Assembly (NCBI GenBank): GCA_030038365.1
Contig: JASHPA010000071.1
Coordinates: forward strand, 1-34,099
Length of the DNA: 34,099 bases
Direction of reading: 5' to 3'
From: Nitrososphaerales archaeon
GTDB taxonomy: Archaea > Thermoproteota > Nitrososphaeria > Nitrososphaerales > Gagatemarchaeaceae
Below, piece by piece: positions 7,702 to 16,787 of the stretch (positions within the stretch are counted from its first letter, which is position 1; every line of letters starts with the position of its first letter). The position numbers and the translations under genes were made by a program. The notes beneath the pieces were generated by a model, which worked only from the letters and a program-made list of their open reading frames with translations, was not told the origin of the DNA and made no database searches.

Positions 7702-8739
7702 ATGTTAGCGCTCGTGCAGTACGTAGAAGCTCCGACGACGCTGATTTGGTGGACGCTTCTGAAGTACTATCTGTTCCTCGGGTTTGCAGCGGGAACCATC
7801 GTCACCGTATGGATGCTCTATAACATTACCAGGTACAGGGAAAGGAAAAACGTCAAGGAGGCTCCAAACTACCATCACGAGGAGGAGAGCGGCTGGGGCA
7901 ACTGGAAGTCTGTGGTCCTGACTCTCATGGTCACAGGTTCAGTGCTTGCGTTCGTCGAGTACGAGACTTTCGCCTCTACTGGTCTCATCGTGCCTCCGAA
8001 CACAACCGGAGACCCAGTCTACATCAACGTGACAGGACAGCAGTTCATCTGGACGTTCACGTACCCTAATGGGGCGGTGTCAGGTGGGCCAAACGGTAGT
8101 CTCGTCGTCCCCGTCAATACCATTGTGATACTTAACATAACCTCTATCGACGTCGATCATTCGTTCTCTATAGATTCTCTGAACGTTGCCAAAGACGCAC
8201 TGCCGGGTGTGCACAACTTCCTGTGGTTCAATGCGACGCAGGTGGGTTTCTTCAAGGACGACATACGCTGCAAGGAGCTCTGCGGCGTCGGACATTGGGA
8301 CATGATAGACAATCTGAACGTGACCACCATGGCTGGCTACGAGCAGTTCTTGGCCGCCAACGGTCCGAGTACCAACACTGGGACTGCATCGACCAGCGTA
8401 AGCACGGCTCCGAATACGGTCACTGTTATCATGCCCCAGGGCGTCGGGAGTGATCAGAGCCTGAACTTCCAGCCCTCTTCGATCCATGTTACGATTGGAG
8501 TCAATAACACGATCACCTTCAAGGACCAGGACAACACTGCTCCCCACAATGTGTGGTTTACGAGCGTCCCCTCGGGAGCTGCCAACCCCAACTCCGCTGC
8601 CGGACAGACGTCCTTCTACCAGCTTACCAATGGTGACAGCGTCACCTACACATTGACGACGCCCGGCACATATGACTTTGAATGCCAGTTCCACAGCACC
8701 TGGATGCAAGGTACGATAACCGTAACGGGAAGCGGGTGA
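7702..8739 (+). CDS. coxB: Heme-copper oxidase subunit II (CuA) with fused C-terminal blue-copper (cupredoxin) domain
   Basis: Two N-terminal TMs; CuA motif CKELCGVGHWDM and upstream His in DVDHSFSI; then a second cupredoxin domain with type-1 Cu ligands in NTAPHNVWF...YDFECQFHSTWMQGTITV. Confidence 0.9.
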   Translation: MLALVQYVEAPTTLIWWTLLKYYLFLGFAAGTIVTVWMLYNITRYRERKNVKEAPNYHHEEESGWGNWKSVVLTLMVTGSVLAFVEYETFASTGLIVPPNTTGDPVYINVTGQQFIWTFTYPNGAVSGGPNGSLVVPVNTIVILNITSIDVDHSFSIDSLNVAKDALPGVHNFLWFNATQVGFFKDDIRCKELCGVGHWDMIDNLNVTTMAGYEQFLAANGPSTNTGTASTSVSTAPNTVTVIMPQGVGSDQSLNFQPSSIHVTIGVNNTITFKDQDNTAPHNVWFTSVPSGAANPNSAAGQTSFYQLTNGDSVTYTLTTPGTYDFECQFHSTWMQGTITVTGSG

Positions 8740-8745
8740 TAACAA

Positions 8746-11121
8746 GTGGACCCTTGGCTTAAGCGCTGGCTCTTCTCGACGAATCACAAGGACATAGGCA
8801 TACTCTACTTCTGTAGCGCCCTCTACTTCGGGTTCATAGGCGCACTTCTTGCCGTCTTCATGAGGGTGCAGCTCTCAGTCCCCCTGAACGACTTCCTAGG
8901 TGCCAGCGCGTACGACCAGGCGGTCACCCTCCATGGCCTGATCATGATTCTCTGGTTCCTCTCACCGCTTGCGATTGCCTTCATGAACTACATCATGCCT
9001 CTGCAGATAGGCGCGAAAGATATGGCCATGCCAAGGCTCAATGCCTTCGGTTACTGGCTCTTCGTCTTCGGCGGAATCACCGCGACGCTTGGCTTCTTCC
9101 TGCCAGGAGGCAACGCTCAGGGAGGCTGGACGACCTATGTCCCTCTCTCCACCACCTACACTCCAGGACCTGGACCAACACTCGCCTTCCTCGGACTGAT
9201 CATGCTGGTCGTCTCCATAACCATCGGCAGCGTCAATATCCTGCTCACGATCGCGTACATGCGCGCACCGGGCATCACCTGGAGGAAGGTGCCCATGTTC
9301 ACCTGGTTCGTCCTCTTCACGATACTGCAGATGCTCTTTTCGTTCCCCTCTCTGCTCGGAGGTCTTCTAATGCTTGTCTCGGACAGAGTCCTAGGCACCG
9401 TCATCTTCTCTCTGCCGGTCTCGCAGGGGGTTGCCGCAGGAGGAGCAATACTCTGGGACGACATATTCTGGTTCTTCGGCCACCCTGAGGTCTACGTCGT
9501 GCTCTTGCCTGGTTTCGGCATGATCACGGAGATACTCCCGGTCTTCTCCGGGCGCCCGCTCGCCGAGAGAAACATCATCCTTGCCGTGACCGGTGCGGTT
9601 GTCGTGCCGCTCAGCTACCTCGTGTGGGAGCACCACATGTTCATCACCGGAGTGAGTCTCACAGAGGATGAGGCGTTTAGCGTCGCTACGCTGCTCATCT
9701 CTCTGCCTTTCGACGTCATCATACTTGCGTTCGTCAAATCCCTAGGAAGAGCGACCATCAAGCTCTCGGTGCCGATGCTATTCGCGATAGGCTCGATCAT
9801 CCTCTTCATCATAGGAGGGATCACTGGTGTCTTCCTCTCGTCATTCGTCCTGGACGTTGTGTTCAGAGGCACATACTTCGTCGTAGCGCACTTCCATTAC
9901 GTGATGGTCGGTGCCGCGATCTTCGCGCTCTTCGGAGGGATCTACTACTATCTGCCAAAGATGACGGGCAGGATGTGGAACGAACCGGTGGCTATGGCCC
10001 ACTTCATCATCTCGTTCATCGGGTTCAACATTCTCTACTTCCCGATGTTCTTCCTGTATGAGATGCCTAGGCGCATCTACACCTATCAGTCTATTCCTCT
10101 CTGGAACGAGATGAACTTCATTGCCACGATAGGTGCCTACATCTTTGCAGGAGCGCAGGTACTGCTCGTCATTAACCTGGTCTACACAGTCAGGAGCGGA
10201 AAGATCTCGCCACCCAACCCGTGGGGCGCGACGGGGCTCGAATGGACTCCGAACATTATGGGTGCCTCCAGCGCGCCCTCGTTGCCAGCGACAGGAGGGC
10301 ACGATGACACGTCGCACGGAGAGCATGGGGGAGGTTATGGCGGCCACGAGGAGCACTACAGCGAGCGGCCCATCCAGCTCGCCGGCGGCCTGATGGTCAC
10401 GCTGTTTGGACTTAGTCTGCTAACGACCTTCCAGCGCTCATCCGTGCTGATAATGCTGGCTGGTTTCGTCCTGATAGCCTATGCACTGATACAGTGGGGC
10501 GCGGACGACACCAAGGACAGGTTCAAGTTCGACGAGGGCGTCACCGAGAAGTGGCCGTTCGTGAATATCCCGAAGCTTCGGCTAGGGATGTGGGTGTTCA
10601 TCTCTTCGGACATCATCGTCTTCGGCGCTATCCTGGCATCTGACATCTACCTTAGGGTCAACTCGCCGGTGGCGTGGCCACTCCCAGGAACGATCCACGA
10701 CATAACTCTCGGGCTGGTTGCCACGATAATTCTGCTGACGAGCGGCCTGACAGCGGTCCTGGCGCTGGAGTCGGCGAAAGAGGGCAAGACCAGGTCTCTG
10801 ATTAACTACCTCTGGGCGACCTTCGCGCTGGGTGCCGCGTTCATCCTCTTGCACGTCTACGAGTGGTATGGATACTTCACGAAAGCCAACCCGTTCGTCC
10901 CGTGGGGTGGCACGCTTCCGGAGAGCACCTATTTCTTCACGGTAGGGCTCCACGCCGCGCACGTCTCGACAGGCTTGGGGGTCATGATATACCTCATCAA
11001 CAAGGCGAGGAAGGGAGGGTTCTCCAAGGGCAACATCACCGGAGTCGAGAACTTTGCGATCTACTGGGCTTTCGTCGACCTGGTCTGGGTGTTCGTCTTC
11101 CCGCTCTTCTATCTCATATAG
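8746..11121 (+). CDS. coxA: Heme-copper oxidase subunit I/III fusion
   Basis: 791 aa; subunit I motifs (WLFSTNHKDIGILYF, WFFGHPEVYVVLLPGFGMI, HHMFITG, GTYFVVAHFHYVM), then a His/Gly-rich linker and a subunit III module (LGMWVFISSDIIVFGAIL...STYFFTVGLHAAHVSTGLGVMIYLI...YWAFVDLVWVFVFPLFYLI). GTG start. Confidence 0.93.
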   Translation: MDPWLKRWLFSTNHKDIGILYFCSALYFGFIGALLAVFMRVQLSVPLNDFLGASAYDQAVTLHGLIMILWFLSPLAIAFMNYIMPLQIGAKDMAMPRLNAFGYWLFVFGGITATLGFFLPGGNAQGGWTTYVPLSTTYTPGPGPTLAFLGLIMLVVSITIGSVNILLTIAYMRAPGITWRKVPMFTWFVLFTILQMLFSFPSLLGGLLMLVSDRVLGTVIFSLPVSQGVAAGGAILWDDIFWFFGHPEVYVVLLPGFGMITEILPVFSGRPLAERNIILAVTGAVVVPLSYLVWEHHMFITGVSLTEDEAFSVATLLISLPFDVIILAFVKSLGRATIKLSVPMLFAIGSIILFIIGGITGVFLSSFVLDVVFRGTYFVVAHFHYVMVGAAIFALFGGIYYYLPKMTGRMWNEPVAMAHFIISFIGFNILYFPMFFLYEMPRRIYTYQSIPLWNEMNFIATIGAYIFAGAQVLLVINLVYTVRSGKISPPNPWGATGLEWTPNIMGASSAPSLPATGGHDDTSHGEHGGGYGGHEEHYSERPIQLAGGLMVTLFGLSLLTTFQRSSVLIMLAGFVLIAYALIQWGADDTKDRFKFDEGVTEKWPFVNIPKLRLGMWVFISSDIIVFGAILASDIYLRVNSPVAWPLPGTIHDITLGLVATIILLTSGLTAVLALESAKEGKTRSLINYLWATFALGAAFILLHVYEWYGYFTKANPFVPWGGTLPESTYFFTVGLHAAHVSTGLGVMIYLINKARKGGFSKGNITGVENFAIYWAFVDLVWVFVFPLFYLI

Positions 11122-11129
11122 GTGTGACG

Positions 11130-11396
11130 ATGAAACTAGTTACTACCGTGGGCGTCTGGCTGTACATGGTGGCCGCGGCCGTGCTAGAGGTCTTCGTCTC
11201 GAAGGCGGACCCAGGCAACATCAACGCAGACATCGTGATCGGGCTCGTAGCGTCGGCGAGCGCCGTGATTACCGCCCTCTTCTCAATGAACATCCGCTCG
11301 GAGACGACTGCAGTCAAGTATCTCTTCCTGATACCGGTCCTCCTTGTCGCCGTTCTGATCATCACACTCGTCCTGTCGTTCCCGGTGATATCCTAG
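11130..11396 (+). CDS. Small three-TM protein, candidate oxidase subunit IV-like
   Basis: MKLVTTVGVWLYMVAAAVLEVFVSKADPGNINADIVIGLVASASAVITALFSMNIRSETTAVKYLFLIPVLLVAVLIITLVLSFPVIS; lies directly after the I/III gene. Confidence 0.6.
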   Translation: MKLVTTVGVWLYMVAAAVLEVFVSKADPGNINADIVIGLVASASAVITALFSMNIRSETTAVKYLFLIPVLLVAVLIITLVLSFPVIS

Positions 11397-11397
11397 A

Positions 11398-11904
11398 ATG
11401 AAATTGTCGGAAGAACACGGACACGACCCCAAGATGGGCGGCGGCGCCAAGGCCGCGGTTGGTATCGTGGTGATCGTCGCGATAGTTATCCCGATACTGC
11501 TCGGTTATGTGCTTGTGCATGGCAGCCTTCTCCCGGTGAGCCAAAACACCGGAACGGGCACCGCGACAGGCACCGGGACGTCTTCGACCCCGACCGTAAT
11601 CATGCCGCAGGGCGTCGGGAACGACCAGAGCCTGAACTTCCAGCCATCCACGATTCGTCTCGTGATCGGTACCAACAACACGATCGAGTTTATGGACGAG
11701 GATAACACCGCACCTCACAACGTATGGTTCACCAGCATCCCGTCGGGCGCGACCAATCCCAACACAGCCGCGTCGCAGGCCTCGTTCTACCAGCTGCACC
11801 AGGGCGACAGCGTGACATACACGCTGACCGTCCCAGGCACCTATGACTTTGAATGCCAGTTCCACAGCACCTGGATGCAGGGCACCATAACCGTGACTAG
11901 CTAA
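11398..11904 (+). CDS. Membrane-anchored cupredoxin (plastocyanin-like)
   Basis: 168 aa with N-terminal TM; NTAPHNVWF...YDFECQFHSTWMQGTITV carries the His-Cys-His-Met ligand set; nearly the same as the C-terminal domain of the subunit II gene. Confidence 0.88.
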   Translation: MKLSEEHGHDPKMGGGAKAAVGIVVIVAIVIPILLGYVLVHGSLLPVSQNTGTGTATGTGTSSTPTVIMPQGVGNDQSLNFQPSTIRLVIGTNNTIEFMDEDNTAPHNVWFTSIPSGATNPNTAASQASFYQLHQGDSVTYTLTVPGTYDFECQFHSTWMQGTITVTS

Positions 11905-11939
11905 GCGAACAGCGTAAATCCAACGCAAAGTCAGCGAGA

Positions 11940-12437
11940 GTGTTGAGGAGAACGGCAAGCCGGCGTTTTATGCCCCTGCTCTTCGTCAGGGCGGCTGACG
12001 GGACGGTCAAACCCAAAAAAAGGAGCAGGACGTTGTCGATCTCCAGCATCATCATCCTCGCCCTGGCTGCAGTTGCGGCGGTGGCTTACTACGTAGGCAC
12101 CCCACCCACGCCTCCGTCGGTGGAGGCGACCCAATACCCGTGCGCCGCTGGAGACCCCCAGATTGTCATCCCGCAAGCCGTTGGTACGGCGTTCCTAGTT
12201 CCGAAGTTGACGGTCGTCGTCGGTGTCAACAACACCGTCGGCTGGGACGACCAGGACACCACATACACGCACGTCGTATCCTCCGAGTCGGTGCCTCCAG
12301 GCAGCGACTACTGGGACTTTAACATGACGGCCGGCCAAAGCGACTGCGTGAAACTTACCGTCCCGGGCAGCTATGGCTACGAGATCGGCTTCTCTCCCAT
12401 CACCTACTTCGGACAGATCACCGTCAAGGCGTCGTAG
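11940..12437 (+). CDS. Membrane-anchored cupredoxin-fold protein lacking most type-1 Cu ligands
   Basis: QIVIPQAVGTAFLVPKLTVVVGVNNTVGWDDQDTTYTHVVSSESVPPGS...VPGSYGYEIGFSPITYFGQITV aligns with the two upstream cupredoxins but the Cys/His/Met region is changed. Confidence 0.75.
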   Translation: MLRRTASRRFMPLLFVRAADGTVKPKKRSRTLSISSIIILALAAVAAVAYYVGTPPTPPSVEATQYPCAAGDPQIVIPQAVGTAFLVPKLTVVVGVNNTVGWDDQDTTYTHVVSSESVPPGSDYWDFNMTAGQSDCVKLTVPGSYGYEIGFSPITYFGQITVKAS

Positions 12438-12530
12438 GAAGTCGCGATAATTCTGATTATTCGTTTCTCGCCGAATTTGCCCAATCAGCGCGCTATCCCA
12501 CCCGTCAGCCCTTGGAATGCGTTCCGAATC

Positions 12531-12562
12531 TCCCTCCTTCTTGGATGCGTCTGAAGGAGGGA
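12531..12562. repeat. Perfect 10-bp inverted repeat / hairpin in an intergenic region
   Basis: TCCCTCCTTC - TTGGATGCGTCT - GAAGGAGGGA. Confidence 0.85.
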
Positions 12563-12701
12563 ACGGCGGTTTCGTCGATAAAGGCGTGAATCAGAGACAA
12601 CGGGTCGAGCCTCCGAAGCGCGACTAGCCCGCGTGATTTTTCAGAGTTTGAAAAGGTCTCCGTTTTTCCCAAAAGCCCAGATTTTTCCCCTTTCACCGAG
12701 A

Positions 12702-12711
12702 GCTTATATAT
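12702..12711 (+). promoter_or_regulatory. TATA box for the DUF5679-like gene
   Basis: GCTTATATAT about 40 nt upstream of GTG at 12747. Confidence 0.5.
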
Positions 12712-12746
12712 CAATAATTACCTGTACTCAGCGAGGAAAAAAAGCG

Positions 12747-12896
12747 GTGGTCACCGGCTACTGCGTCTACGAGAAGAAGAAGAACAGGGAGATCAAGAAT
12801 CCAAAGCAGATCAAGCTCAAGAACGGCCGAGCTGCGATCAAGGGCACGTGCGGTTCTTGCGGAAAGCCAATATTCAGAATTGGTAAGCTGAAGTAA
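12747..12896 (+). CDS. DUF5679-like small zinc-ribbon protein
   Basis: MVTGYCVYEKKKNREIKNPKQIKLKNGRAAIKGTCGSCGKPIFRIGKLK; CGSCG ribbon and the REIKNP...LKNGR..IKGTC pattern typical of this family. Confidence 0.7.
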   Translation: MVTGYCVYEKKKNREIKNPKQIKLKNGRAAIKGTCGSCGKPIFRIGKLK

Positions 12897-12970
12897 TAAC
12901 GCTCTCCCTTCCTTCCTTTTTTAGGCCAAGGAAGAACTTATGACATAAACAGGAGCAGGTCTGCTCGGGA

Positions 12971-14365
12971 TTGCTCCGCCTCTACAACAGTCTCGGCAGA
13001 ACCGTCGAGGAATTCAGACCAATCAAAGAGGGCGAAGTCCACATGTACACATGCGGGCCGACCGTGTGGAACTACGCGCACGTCGGAAACTTCCGCACCT
13101 TCACCTTTGAAGATGTCCTGCGCCGGTATCTGATCTACAAGGGTTACAAAGTCACGCAGGTCAAGAACCTTACTGACGTCGAGGACCGCATCATCAGGGG
13201 CATGAAGGAGACGGGTAAGAGTCTCAGGGATCTGACCGACTTCTACAGCGAGGCGTTCATGCGAGACATGGAAGCGCTCAACTTCAGCAAGGCAGAGTTC
13301 TATCCGCGGGCGACGCAGAACATCCCTGAAATGCTCGCGATGATAGACTCGCTCCTGCGCTCCGGCCGGGCGTACAGGGCAGAAGACGGTTCCATCTACT
13401 ACTCTATCAAGACCTTCCCGAGGTACGGCGAGCTCTCGGGCGTGAAGCCCGATGAGCTGAGGGAGGGAGCGCGCGTCGCGGCGGACCACTACGAGAAGAT
13501 GGGCGCGCATGACTTTGCGCTCTGGAAGGCCTGGGACCCGGACGATGGCGAGGTCTACTGGGAGACGGAGCTGGGCAAGGGGAGGCCAGGGTGGCACATC
13601 GAATGCTCTGCGATGTCCATCAAGTACCTCGGCCCGAGCTTCGACATACACACGGGCGGGAAGGACCTGAAGTTCCCGCACCACGAGAACGAGATCGCCC
13701 AGTCGGAGGCGGTGACCGGCAAGACCTTCGCGCGCTACTGGCTTCACGCCGAATTCCTCAACGTCGAGGGCGAGAAGATGGCCAAGTCGGCAGGTAACTT
13801 CGTGACGCTGAGAGAGCTCCTCGACAGGGGCTTCAACCCGAGGGCGATCCGCCTCTTTCTCATGGGTGCGCACTACCGGGAGGAACTCAACCTTACCGAC
13901 GAGTCCCTGGAGCAGGCGAAGAGGAATATCGACAGGATGGATGAGCTCGTCGATCGGCTGAAGCTCGTGAAAGGCGAGACGGACGACGAAGGCTCGGAGC
14001 TGATTACACGATTCCTAACCGAGTTTGAAGAAGCGATGGACGAAGACCTTAACGTCCCGCGGGCCCTTGCGTCCTACTACAGTTTCCAGAGGGCCATCAA
14101 CACAGCCATCGACGAGGGCGCCCTCTCGTCTTCGGGCGCCCGGGAGGCCGAAGCGGCGCTGAAGAAGGTGGACTCGGTGTTCGGGGTGATGAAGTTCGAG
14201 CAGGACTCGCTCGCCCCGGAACTGGCGGCACTCATCAAAGCGAGAGAAGAGGCCAGGGCCAGAGGCGACTATAGGAAAGCCGACGAGATAAGGGCGGAGT
14301 TGCGTACGAAGGGGATAGCTGTCCAGGACACCACTTCGGGTACGCAGTGGAAGCGAATTAGGTAA
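12971..14365 (+). CDS. cysS: Cysteinyl-tRNA synthetase
   Basis: [53 protein letters not shown] start. Confidence 0.96.
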   Translation: MLRLYNSLGRTVEEFRPIKEGEVHMYTCGPTVWNYAHVGNFRTFTFEDVLRRYLIYKGYKVTQVKNLTDVEDRIIRGMKETGKSLRDLTDFYSEAFMRDMEALNFSKAEFYPRATQNIPEMLAMIDSLLRSGRAYRAEDGSIYYSIKTFPRYGELSGVKPDELREGARVAADHYEKMGAHDFALWKAWDPDDGEVYWETELGKGRPGWHIECSAMSIKYLGPSFDIHTGGKDLKFPHHENEIAQSEAVTGKTFARYWLHAEFLNVEGEKMAKSAGNFVTLRELLDRGFNPRAIRLFLMGAHYREELNLTDESLEQAKRNIDRMDELVDRLKLVKGETDDEGSELITRFLTEFEEAMDEDLNVPRALASYYSFQRAINTAIDEGALSSSGAREAEAALKKVDSVFGVMKFEQDSLAPELAALIKAREEARARGDYRKADEIRAELRTKGIAVQDTTSGTQWKRIR

Positions 14366-14437
14366 AGAACCGCTTAACCATCGCTCAACTAGGATGAATC
14401 CAGCTGCATTAGTTCTGCAGAAGGGAGTGATTCCCCG

Positions 14438-16753
14438 ATGCAGCAGGAGGTCTGCCTAGCCGAATCCAAGGAACTCTCAGCATCGCAGCTGAAGCGAGCG
14501 GTCATCCTCTCCAGGGGCTCTGCGCGGCTCAAAGTCGAACCTGACGGTTCAGTCTCGAGTCTCTACACGTCCAGCGTGCGCCGCCTGGTCTTCGGCAGGG
14601 AGCAGCTGGGGGTCTTCAGGGTGCAGGCAGGATTTCTGATACCCCAGCGACCGAAGGACACGCGCGTAAGGATCTCGCCAGGGGCGGTGGAGTTTTGGCC
14701 GGCAGAGACACACGAATCGACTCAGTCGGTCTCACTTCTGGGTACGGCGTCGACGGGCTACTCCCGTTCCGTCGTCCTTTCCAATAGGGCCGACGCGCCC
14801 ACCCGTTTGAGGATAGTCTCACTCCATGACCCTACGACCATGAACTTCAGGAGGGAGAGGGACGCGCCCGGCGAGATAGGGGTCAACGCGTTCAACAGGG
14901 GCGACCACGTCGTCATGGACGATGTCGGTGACACCACAGGCGTCCGGGTCATCGGCTTCTCTCCGAGGCCCTCGGCGATCTTCATGACAAAGGACAGGCA
15001 GAGAGCGCTGGACCTCATGGGTTCCAGGGAGCTTCTCGACAGCGTCGCCGGCATGTCCGGTGCCATAATGATACTGACCCAGTGGGAAGTGGACTTGCCC
15101 CCGGGTGGCCGTGCGGAACTCCGGACCACCTCACTCTATCATCCTTCTTCGCTCGAGGCGGCATTGGCCGACCTGGGCGCTGCAACGCGCAGCGGAGGCG
15201 AGCCGACCGCCCCTTCGCCAGGCCCTGTCTTCAGGTGCTCCTCTCCGTCCTATAACTTCGCCTTTGGGTGGGCGAGGGCGGCGATGGAGGCAATCGAGGG
15301 TGAGGAAGACAGGCTCGACCGCCTCGGCGTGGGTTTCGCCCTGCAGATCCTCCGGCCCTCTTTCTACGAGAAGGAGTTCGATTCGGAGAAGTTGCTTCAG
15401 GGTAAGGACGGACTGATCCTTCATCAGCAATCCGGGAGAGGAGGACCGCTCGAGACCTCCCTTTTCGTGATATCAGCCTGCAGGTACCTCATGGTGAAGG
15501 GCGACAAGAAACTCGCGAAGAAGTGGTATCCGTCGCTTCGCAAGGCCTGCAAGGGCCTCGCAGCTCTGTCCAAGTCCGGCCTCATCCAGTCGGGGCACGC
15601 TTTCCCCGAAGGCTGGAGGAGGCGCCTGGCCTCAGGCTTTCCCACGGGGACGCTCAGCGAAGTGAACCTCGTGGCTACGCGAGCTCTGACCGACATGGCA
15701 CAGGTCGCTTACATGATCGGAAAGGGAAACGACTCTGCCGATTTTCGGGAAAGTAGCGTGAGGATGACCACGGCGCTGAACTCCTCGCTCAGGGACGCCG
15801 AGAGCGGCAACCTTGCGCTCAACCTCGACGCGAGCGGGAGGCTGCACAAGGAACTCACCGCGGATCAGGCAGTGGCGCTCTCATACAACCTGCTGGACCA
15901 CAACCTCGCCTCGTCGATGGTGCACAGACTGCTGGAGGCCGACTTCGAGACGGGCTACGGGCCGCGGACCGTACCCAGTACCAACGCGCTGTATTACAGT
16001 CCAACCTACGGCGAGGGGCAGCTCGGTGGCTACTGGACCAGAGCTGCGCTGTCGCACGCGCTCCTCGCTTTCCGCTCAGGCTACCCGAGCATCGGGGGTC
16101 TGCAGCTTGAGAAGGTCGCCAGGCTGATCTCCACCGACGCCGAGAAGCTGGGAGGGGTCCCGGGGGAGTTTCCCTACTGGGTCGACGGGGACAAGAAGGC
16201 GATAGGCGGCAGCGGTTCCGACCCGGTGGCAGCCTCCCGTTTCCTCGAGGCCCTACTGGTGGGAGAGCTAGGTCTCGGCGGAGCGGGCAAGGACCTGAAG
16301 ATCGCGCCTCCCTCAGGATCGAAGCTCCAGTGGCTGATGATCCACGATGCTGACCTCGGGGGCCGCGGCTCATTCTTCCTGGGAAGGGCCCCGAAGTGGT
16401 CCTTCTCGGCGTCCACCTTCGACTCGGTCGACGCGGGCGAGGCCAGGAAGTTCGCGCAGACCGAGAGACTCGACGCGCCGCCGCCCTTCGAGGGACTTGT
16501 CTTCTGGGATGACTCTTCTATGCTCATCTGCCTTGGGAACGGAGGCAGTAACGATGCGGTCGCGAAGCTCTCCATCCCGGTGAAGGCGAAGACGCTGTCG
16601 CGCTCCCTCTACGTCGACTTGGATGAACTGAACCCCGAGACCACGGCCTGGCGCCGCCTCGAGAGGGTCAGGCTGCTGGACCATCTGAACGTTCGCGCCG
16701 AACTGAAGGCTGGGGCCTGGAAATGGTTCCGAATCGCGCAGATAACGTCATAA
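14438..16753 (+). CDS. Six-hairpin-glycosidase-like / glycogen-debranching-like protein
   Basis: 771 aa: N-terminal beta-rich half and C-terminal helical repeats (SACRYLMVKGDKKLAKKWYPSLRKACKGLAAL..., YYSPTYGEGQLGGYWTRAALSHALLAF) resembling an (alpha/alpha)6 toroid; assigned by architecture only. Confidence 0.5.
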   Translation: MQQEVCLAESKELSASQLKRAVILSRGSARLKVEPDGSVSSLYTSSVRRLVFGREQLGVFRVQAGFLIPQRPKDTRVRISPGAVEFWPAETHESTQSVSLLGTASTGYSRSVVLSNRADAPTRLRIVSLHDPTTMNFRRERDAPGEIGVNAFNRGDHVVMDDVGDTTGVRVIGFSPRPSAIFMTKDRQRALDLMGSRELLDSVAGMSGAIMILTQWEVDLPPGGRAELRTTSLYHPSSLEAALADLGAATRSGGEPTAPSPGPVFRCSSPSYNFAFGWARAAMEAIEGEEDRLDRLGVGFALQILRPSFYEKEFDSEKLLQGKDGLILHQQSGRGGPLETSLFVISACRYLMVKGDKKLAKKWYPSLRKACKGLAALSKSGLIQSGHAFPEGWRRRLASGFPTGTLSEVNLVATRALTDMAQVAYMIGKGNDSADFRESSVRMTTALNSSLRDAESGNLALNLDASGRLHKELTADQAVALSYNLLDHNLASSMVHRLLEADFETGYGPRTVPSTNALYYSPTYGEGQLGGYWTRAALSHALLAFRSGYPSIGGLQLEKVARLISTDAEKLGGVPGEFPYWVDGDKKAIGGSGSDPVAASRFLEALLVGELGLGGAGKDLKIAPPSGSKLQWLMIHDADLGGRGSFFLGRAPKWSFSASTFDSVDAGEARKFAQTERLDAPPPFEGLVFWDDSSMLICLGNGGSNDAVAKLSIPVKAKTLSRSLYVDLDELNPETTAWRRLERVRLLDHLNVRAELKAGAWKWFRIAQITS

Positions 16754-16787
16754 ACCAATCGCGCCAGACCCAGCGAGCAGGGCTGGC

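Noticed and set aside
12938-13873. 311-aa antisense ORF across cysS
   Set aside because: Shadow of CysRS on the opposite strand; no motif.
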